Origin: an uncultured Hungatella sp.
GTDB taxonomy: Bacteria > Bacillota > Clostridia > Lachnospirales > Lachnospiraceae
DNA: 20,723 nucleotides
Assembly: GCA_910585645.1 (NCBI GenBank)
Contig: CAJUFP010000092.1
Span: 1 to 20,723 of the forward strand
Direction: 5' to 3'
Numbering within the stretch: the stretch's first letter is position 1; the number at the start of each line of letters is the position of its first letter. The position numbers and the translations under genes were made by a program. This document shows positions 20,630 through 20,723 of the stretch, piece by piece. Below the pieces are notes generated by a model. It was not told where the DNA came from. It was given only the letters and a program-made list of their open reading frames with translations, and did not search any database.

Positions 20630-20709
20630 TTGGTGTATAATTGAGTGAGCAAAGGGGGCGGGGGAGTCGTGAAGCCAGGGAGGGAAGGGAGGCTGTGTGC
20701 CGTTCGGGT
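20630..20709 (+). repeat. Right copy of the imperfect inverted repeat
   Basis: This is the partner of 1-80 (opposite strand), aligned without gaps, about 61 of 80 identical. It contains TATAAT at 20636-20641 (the left copy has TATTGT), but no good -35. A frame from GTG 20645 is open to the window end and the matching frame is open in the left copy, but nothing there resembles a known protein. The remaining 14 bases to the window end hold nothing I can name. Confidence 0.6.
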
Positions 20710-20723
20710 TCAGATATGCCAAA

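Noticed and set aside
20645..20723. Possible start of a gene at GTG 20645, open to the window end
   Set aside because: There is no clear SD, it lies inside the edge repeat, and only 26 codons are visible with no family resemblance.

Overview
The window reads as a 20.7 kb piece of a Firmicutes chromosome, most likely from the Lachnospiraceae (Clostridium cluster XIVa, of the Enterocloster/C. clostridioforme kind). That placement is an inference. It rests on the fairly GC-rich coding sequence, strong AGGAGG-type ribosome binding sites, the gene families present (long-form HPF, SecA-PrfB, ACT protein plus homoserine dehydrogenase, TsaE-TsaB-RimI, a stand-alone TfoX C-terminal domain) and sigma-A-type promoters that almost all have 17 bp spacers. 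Most genes are core housekeeping genes. I see no transposase, integrase, CRISPR array, tRNA or rRNA.

Layout. 1-80: half of an imperfect inverted repeat whose partner lies at the right edge (20630-20709). 129-1777: a minus-strand pair, an SDR-family reductase followed by a zinc-dependent phospholipase C-like protein. 1865-2833: trxB, convergent with hpf (2891-3421, minus), with a terminator between them. 3422-3964: a 543 bp gap between the divergent hpf and secA genes. It holds a cluster of DnaA boxes (four perfect, several near-perfect, all in one orientation), two candidate secA promoters and a Shine-Dalgarno/ATG/stop element. 3965-7698: secA and prfB; prfB carries the classical programmed +1 frameshift. 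7699-10355: a clear promoter, then an ACT-domain protein, hom, a DUF2752 membrane protein and a GNAT acetyltransferase. 10356-11802: an FMN-binding-domain lipoprotein with its own promoter and terminator. 11815-12435 (minus): a DUF4190-type membrane protein with a glutamine/tryptophan/asparagine-rich repeat tail. 12526-15389: a 55-codon FakA-C-terminal-like gene, tex and a YcxB-like membrane protein. 15496-17067: tsaE-tsaB-rimI, ended by a strong terminator. 17266-20627: a small zinc-ribbon protein, rnz, tsaD, ispD and a frameshifted tfoX-C gene.

How the genes fit together. Translation and RNA quality control dominate: HPF (ribosome hibernation), PrfB (termination), TsaB/TsaD/TsaE (t6A37 tRNA modification), RimI (protein N-acetylation), RNase Z (tRNA 3' processing) and Tex (nucleic-acid-binding transcription factor). 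SecA powers export, TrxB maintains thiol redox balance, Hom and the ACT protein serve threonine/methionine synthesis, and IspD serves isoprenoid synthesis.

Most worth a second look: the DnaA-box cluster between hpf and secA, the inverted repeats at the two window edges, the short FakA-like gene whose start codon lies inside a consensus -10 box, the triple FMN_bind-like lipoprotein with a single intact flavinylation motif, the promoter/terminator overlap at 17080-17145, and the broken tfoX-C gene. I did not find a complete, convincingly new multi-gene system.
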